Below, piece by piece: positions 60,222-64,000 of a stretch of DNA of 64,000 nucleotides. Position 1 is the first letter of the stretch. Each line of letters starts with the position of its first letter. The notes under the pieces are model-generated. The model was not told the DNA's origin, searched no databases, and saw only the letters and a program-made list of their open reading frames with translations. This DNA comes from Nocardia pseudobrasiliensis NBRC 108224 (GTDB lineage Bacteria; Actinomycetota; Actinomycetes; Mycobacteriales; Mycobacteriaceae): contig NZ_BDBS01000038.1 of assembly GCF_001613105.1 (NCBI RefSeq), forward strand, positions 1 through 64,000. Direction: 5' to 3'. Both the position numbers and the translations under genes were made by a program.

Positions 60222-62154
60222 AGGTCTCGTCGAGCGCCGCCAGGATATCGATGACCGGACCGAAGGTGATCATGGCGGTCACGCCGCCCGCGATCTCGCC
60301 GCGGAAGGGCTCCAGGGCCGTGCGCGCCCGGCTGGCCAGCGATTCGTCTCCCAGCTGAATCGCGGTGTGCGCGTTGACGGTCCAGAGCGCGTCGTACAGG
60401 TGATCGGCGGGCGGTGTGGGTATGTCGGCGGCGGCTCGGCGGGCCGCCGCCGAACTGTCGCGGGCGAGGTCGATGAGGGGTTGGACCCAGGGATGGTAAG
60501 GGCCCCAATCGAGTTCGGGATCCGTCGGCGCGGGGCGGTGATGCCGTAGCCGCAGTGCGAGCAGTGCCAGCGGGAACAGGCCCGCTTCGACCCCGGGCAT
60601 GCCCGCACCGGAAAGATCGTTCGCCACAACGCGATACGCGTGTGCGACCTCGGCCGGATCGTTGGACCGCTGTGCCAGTCGCATCGTCCGGAAAGCCGCG
60701 GTGAGAACATGGACCAGTGGGGCCTCCTGGCGGTCGGCGAGCCGTTCGGCCGCCGCCGCATGGTGATTCGCCGTGTCGGTATCGCCGCGGGCCGCGCCGA
60801 CCTGGATCTTGATGAGATGACCGAGGATCTCGAATGTCGAAAGATCGTGTCGCGCCGAGAGATCGATGAGTTCGCTTGCGATCTCGTCGCGTTCGCCGGT
60901 ACGCGCCGGGTGTTGGAAGGACTGGATGAAGCGGGCATTGAGCGCGAGCGCCAAGACATTGGGATCGGACAGTTCCCGGGCGAGGCGTTCGGCCTCGATC
61001 GCCGCCTCGGCCGCCCAGTGGTCGCGGGTGCCGCGATGTTCCAGGCCGAGGGTCGCCAGCAGACGCGCTCGCAGGGCGGTCGGGGCCCCAGCTCCCAGTT
61101 GTCGCAGCGTGCGCCGGGTCGTGGCGACCAGGGCCCGCGCGCGTTCGGGATCGTCGACGCGCGTCCAGATGGTCGGGACGTCGTAGGCGGCGATGACGCG
61201 GGCGGTGAGGTCGGGATCGCCGGAACGCTCCGCCTCCGCGACCGCCGCGGCGCGTTGCTGTTGGGCCAGTACGAGATTGGTGCCGCCGGTCAGCGCGGCC
61301 GCCCCGGCCACGGTCGTCATCGAGCGCAGGCGGGTGTAGATGCCCGTCGCCTCGGTGCGAGTGAGCAGGCGCAGCCGGTCCTCGTCGCGGGGTGTGGGGC
61401 GCAGTTGCGGGGCACGGCCGAGGATGTCGCGTTCGAGATGGTCGAGGCTGTCCGCCGCGTCCAGTCCGAACCGATCGAGCAGCCGGGTGCGCGCGGCGCG
61501 CAGCGTGGTCAACGCGTCGACCTGGCGGTCGGCTTGATAGAGGGCGTGGCACAGCAGCACCCACGCCGACTCCCGCCACGGATGCGCGGTGGTGAAGGCG
61601 TCCAACTCCGGGACCAGGGCCGCGCCGCGGCCGAGATCCAGCAGTGCCTCGGCACGCAGTTCGACCGCGCGGCTGTGCAATTCGGTCAGGCGGGCGCGTT
61701 CGCGCATCAGCCAGGGCGAGGGCTCGAGATCGGCGTACGGTTCGCCCTTCCACTCCGACAGGGCTTCGGTCAAGGCGGCGGCGACCCGGTCGCGGCGCTG
61801 ATCCCGCACGGCTCGCAGGGTGTCTTCGAAGCGGTGGGCGTCGATGGCGGCTCGCGGAATCCGCAGGGCGTATCCGGTGCCGACGGTTTCGATGGTGTGC
61901 GAGCAGGTGCGCGGCCCGCGATCGGGTTCGAGCGCGCGGCGCAGCTCGGAGACGAAGGTGCGGACGGTTCCGGCGGCCGTGGGCGGGGGATCGTCCCAGA
62001 GATCGTCGACGAGCAGCGGTAGGGAGACGACCCGACCGCCCGCCGCGATCAGCCGACCCAGCAGTTCGCGGCGACGGCGGCTGCCGACCGCGATCGGGCG
62101 GCCCTCGGCGTCGGTGACCGTGATCGGCCCGAGCACCCGGACGAGAATCTCCAC
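60211..62154 (-). CDS. AfsR/SARP-type regulator with BTAD domain
   Basis: A 647-residue transcription factor. An OmpR-type winged helix (about residues 1-95, VGSRRRRELLGRLIAAGGRV, PPPTAAGTVRTFVSELRRAL) precedes the bacterial transcriptional activation domain (about 100-250, ADLEPSPWLMRERARLTELH, VLLCHALYQADRQVDALTTL). After it come about 390 residues of helical repeats, TPR-like, with no P-loop ATPase as in full AfsR. GTG 62154 is the likely start. The target is not certain; the divergent hydrolase gene is the closest. Confidence 0.85.
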   Translation of the reverse strand: MEILVRVLGPITVTDAEGRPIAVGSRRRRELLGRLIAAGGRVVSLPLLVDDLWDDPPPTAAGTVRTFVSELRRALEPDRGPRTCSHTIETVGTGYALRIPRAAIDAHRFEDTLRAVRDQRRDRVAAALTEALSEWKGEPYADLEPSPWLMRERARLTELHSRAVELRAEALLDLGRGAALVPELDAFTTAHPWRESAWVLLCHALYQADRQVDALTTLRAARTRLLDRFGLDAADSLDHLERDILGRAPQLRPTPRDEDRLRLLTRTEATGIYTRLRSMTTVAGAAALTGGTNLVLAQQQRAAAVAEAERSGDPDLTARVIAAYDVPTIWTRVDDPERARALVATTRRTLRQLGAGAPTALRARLLATLGLEHRGTRDHWAAEAAIEAERLARELSDPNVLALALNARFIQSFQHPARTGERDEIASELIDLSARHDLSTFEILGHLIKIQVGAARGDTDTANHHAAAAERLADRQEAPLVHVLTAAFRTMRLAQRSNDPAEVAHAYRVVANDLSGAGMPGVEAGLFPLALLALRLRHHRPAPTDPELDWGPYHPWVQPLIDLARDSSAAARRAAADIPTPPADHLYDALWTVNAHTAIQLGDESLASRARTALEPFRGEIAGGVTAMITFGPVIDILAALDETFSR

Positions 62155-62173
62155 GTGCTCATTGTGCTGCGTC

Positions 62174-62190
62174 GCTGATCCGCTGCTGAT
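62174..62190. promoter_or_regulatory. 11-base-period direct repeat near the SARP gene
   Basis: GCTGAT at 62174-62179 and again at 62185-62190, within two 11-mers matching at eight positions (TCGCTGATCCG, CTGCTGATTCG). Heptamers with 11-base period are the usual SARP binding pattern, and this lies in the promoter gap of the BTAD gene and the divergent hydrolase. Confidence 0.35.
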
Positions 62191-62249
62191 TCGGCTGCGC
62201 GATCCTGCGGTCGTTCACAGATCCGCCCCCGAGTAAGGAGACGACCACG

Positions 62250-63128
62250 ATGGGCAGCGCAATTCCCGGATTCGACACGACCTCGATCGAGGTGGCCGAC
62301 GGCATCGCATTGCATGCGGCGATCGGCGGGCAGGGCCCGGCGGTCGTACTGCTGCACGGTCTTCCACAGACGCATCTGATGTGGCGGCACGTCGCGCCCA
62401 TCCTCGCCGAACACCACACCGTCGTCTGCCCCGATCTGCGCGGGTACGGCGACAGTGACAAGCCCGAGGCGGTCGATGAGAACGTCTACTCCAAGCGAAC
62501 CATGGCCGCCGATATCGTGGGTCTGGCCGACGCGCTCGGCATCGACCGCTTCGCACTCGTCGGACACGATCGCGGCGGACATGTCGCCTTCCGGGCCGGT
62601 CTCGACCATCCGGATCGGATCGGTCACCTCGGCATCCTGGATATCGTCCCGACCCTGGACACCTGGAATGTCCTGCACGGCGTCGACGCGGCGGTGGCCT
62701 TCCACCTGTATCTGATGGCCCAGCCGGTCGGCCTGCCCGAGCGGATGATCGCCAACAGCGCCGACGAGTTCTTCGGCTATCTGCTCGACACCTGGTCCGC
62801 GAGCCCCGACGCGATACCGGCCGATGTGCGCGCCGAATACCTGCGTGCCTCCCGACAGGCCGTCCCCTCGATCGTCGCGGACTGCCGAGCCACCGCGACC
62901 ATCGATATCGTCCACGACCGGGCCGACCTCGACGCCGGTAATCGCCTCACCATGCCGGTGACGGTCATCCAGCAGGACTGGGGCACGCAGCTGGGCTTCG
63001 ACGCGACCGCGATCTGGCACCCCTGGGCCGCCGACCTGCGGCATTTCACCACTCGCGCAGGCCATTTCATGGCCGAACAGGCCCCGGCCGATATCGCCGC
63101 CCTGATCGCGGAGTTGCTGCGGCGATAG
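62250..63128 (+). CDS. Alpha/beta hydrolase (haloacetate dehalogenase / epoxide hydrolase type)
   Basis: A 292-residue hydrolase. The oxyanion motif is LLHGLPQTHLMW; the nucleophile is an aspartate, VGHDRGGH (about Asp110), placing it among dehalogenases and epoxide hydrolases; the base histidine is in TTRAGHFMAEQAP. RGYGDSDKP is a family block. AAGGAG lies 12 bases before the ATG. Specific halide-binding residues are not certain, so activity on fluoroacetate-like substrates is inference. It is divergent from the BTAD gene and may be under its control. Confidence 0.83.
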   Translation: MGSAIPGFDTTSIEVADGIALHAAIGGQGPAVVLLHGLPQTHLMWRHVAPILAEHHTVVCPDLRGYGDSDKPEAVDENVYSKRTMAADIVGLADALGIDRFALVGHDRGGHVAFRAGLDHPDRIGHLGILDIVPTLDTWNVLHGVDAAVAFHLYLMAQPVGLPERMIANSADEFFGYLLDTWSASPDAIPADVRAEYLRASRQAVPSIVADCRATATIDIVHDRADLDAGNRLTMPVTVIQQDWGTQLGFDATAIWHPWAADLRHFTTRAGHFMAEQAPADIAALIAELLRR

Positions 63129-63148
63129 GCTCGGGCCATGCGGCAGCG

Positions 63149-64000
63149 CTACGACGCGCCGAACCACTCGAGGGCCAGGTCGGCGACGGCGTCGGGGCGC
63201 TCCAGGTGCATGAAATGCCCTGCGTCGTCGAGGATTTCGATGCGGGAACCGGGCGCCAGGCCGGATTCGGCAGCGGCGTAACCCGAGGGCGGGATGCAGC
63301 CGTCGTCGGTCGCGCCGAGGACCAGCAGGGGAATCGAGGCGGGCGCTTCGGTTGTCGTCTCCAGGTGGGCCAGCTCCGGATCGTGCAGGCCGCGATCGAA
63401 ATTGGCGCGGTAGAGGCGCAGGGCGTTGGTCATCAGGACCGGGTCGCCGTAGAGCTCGTGGACCAGCTGCCGGTGCGTGCCCGGATCCAGATTCGGCGAC
63501 CAGGTCGACCACAGGTAGTCGATGAGGCCGCGATCGGCGGTGACGATATGTTCGGCCAGGCCGGGCAGTTGGAACAGCCAGATGTAGAAGAACCGCCGCA
63601 GCTGAGCCGGATCGGTGAACAGGCCGGGCAGCGTCGCGGGCGGGGGCACGGCCATGGTGACGCCGCGGCGCAGCCGTTCCGGCCAGGCCGCGGCGACCCG
63701 GGCCACCGCGCCCGCGCCGATATCGTGGCCGATCATGTCGACGCCCGCGGGATCGAGTGCGGCCGCCACGGCCGCGGCGTCGGCGGCCAAGGTGATTCCG
63801 CCCGCGTAGGTCAGCTCGGTGGCCGTCGCCGGATGGTGGCCGCGCAAAAACGGCGCGACCACACGCCGCCCGGCGGCGACCAACCGCCGCGCCAGCGGGC
63901 CGAAAGTGGCGGGGTGGTCCGGAAATCCGTGCCAGCACAGCACGACCGGACCGGTTCCGGCGGCGAGGGCGGGGAAGTTCAGGCGGTCGGTCTCGATGAC
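63149..64000 (-). CDS. Alpha/beta hydrolase, 5' part outside the window
   Basis: The visible 283 residues begin VIETDRLNFPALAAGTGPVV and the start codon lies off the edge. The oxyanion loop CWHGFPDHPATF, the nucleophile aspartate in IGHDIGAGAVA and the histidine in DDAGHFMHLERPDAV define an epoxide hydrolase/dehalogenase-like enzyme, as in the gene next door. The two are convergent with 20 bases between. They share only general family similarity, so recent duplication is unlikely. Confidence 0.8.
   Translation of the reverse strand, partial: VIETDRLNFPALAAGTGPVVLCWHGFPDHPATFGPLARRLVAAGRRVVAPFLRGHHPATATELTYAGGITLAADAAAVAAALDPAGVDMIGHDIGAGAVARVAAAWPERLRRGVTMAVPPPATLPGLFTDPAQLRRFFYIWLFQLPGLAEHIVTADRGLIDYLWSTWSPNLDPGTHRQLVHELYGDPVLMTNALRLYRANFDRGLHDPELAHLETTTEAPASIPLLVLGATDDGCIPPSGYAAAESGLAPGSRIEILDDAGHFMHLERPDAVADLALEWFGAS

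Overview
The window is high-GC actinobacterial chromosome, most likely Nocardia or a close relative in Mycobacteriales. The strongest evidence is the block thrS - HIT phosphorylase - phosphatidylinositol-phosphate synthase - PIM acyltransferase - PimA - NUDIX, which has the gene order of mycobacterial and nocardial genomes. An AlkB alkane hydroxylase operon with two rubredoxins, a family 2A encapsulin and GTG or apparently leaderless starts agree. I see no rRNA, tRNA, CRISPR array, insertion sequence or phage gene. The genus is inferred, not proven.

Layout. 1-8575 (minus): an AraC regulator relic, a sugar ABC transporter (ATPase, two permeases, lipoprotein), a GH38 alpha-mannosidase and CutC. 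8665-12243: aldehyde dehydrogenase behind a KstR-like palindrome, a GAF protein and an XRE/MmyB regulator. 12250-12777: gene-poor, with a broken MarR gene. 12790-21373 (plus): a complete hydroxyproline catabolic operon (deaminase, semialdehyde dehydrogenase, three-part D-hydroxyproline dehydrogenase, racemase/epimerase, permease, GntR). 21403-22602 (minus): a DszC/SfnB-like flavoprotein.

22783-32469 (plus) is the most interesting segment: eight tightly packed genes for a C-glycosidase of the PsuG/IndA type, HAD phosphatase, UPRT homologue, an A-Ox-T-TE NRPS with indigoidine-synthetase architecture, small tautomerase, MFS exporter, DUF4243/questin-oxidase-like protein and nitroreductase. I read it as a cluster for a C-nucleoside antibiotic of the minimycin/oxazinomycin type, with or without indigoidine.

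32466-37760: an orphan peptide-binding lipoprotein, a cation/proton antiporter, and a DUF969-DUF979-pyroglutamyl peptidase operon. 37959-41270: a family 2A encapsulin nanocompartment operon (shell, cysteine desulfurase cargo with a repeat-rich leader, rhodanese). 41364-43977: a GNAT-like protein, a broken ImmA-type peptidase next to its XRE partner, and a regulator with two MerR domains. 44203-48968: two tandem SulP-STAS-carbonic anhydrase fusions sharing an unusual promoter element. 49206-56766: FhuF-like protein, then the thrS/PIM block. 56729-60221: alkane hydroxylation operon and its TetR regulator. 60211-64000: a BTAD regulator and two alpha/beta hydrolases, the last cut by the window edge.

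Working together: the sugar importer probably feeds the mannosidase; the hydroxyproline genes carry the amino acid to 2-oxoglutarate; in the nucleoside cluster the NRPS would make a glutamine-derived pyridine base that the PsuG homologue joins to ribose 5-phosphate, followed by dephosphorylation, oxidation and export; the encapsulin stores a sulfur-mobilising enzyme; the SulP fusions couple anion uptake with CO2/bicarbonate interconversion; rubredoxin reductase and rubredoxins pass electrons to AlkB.
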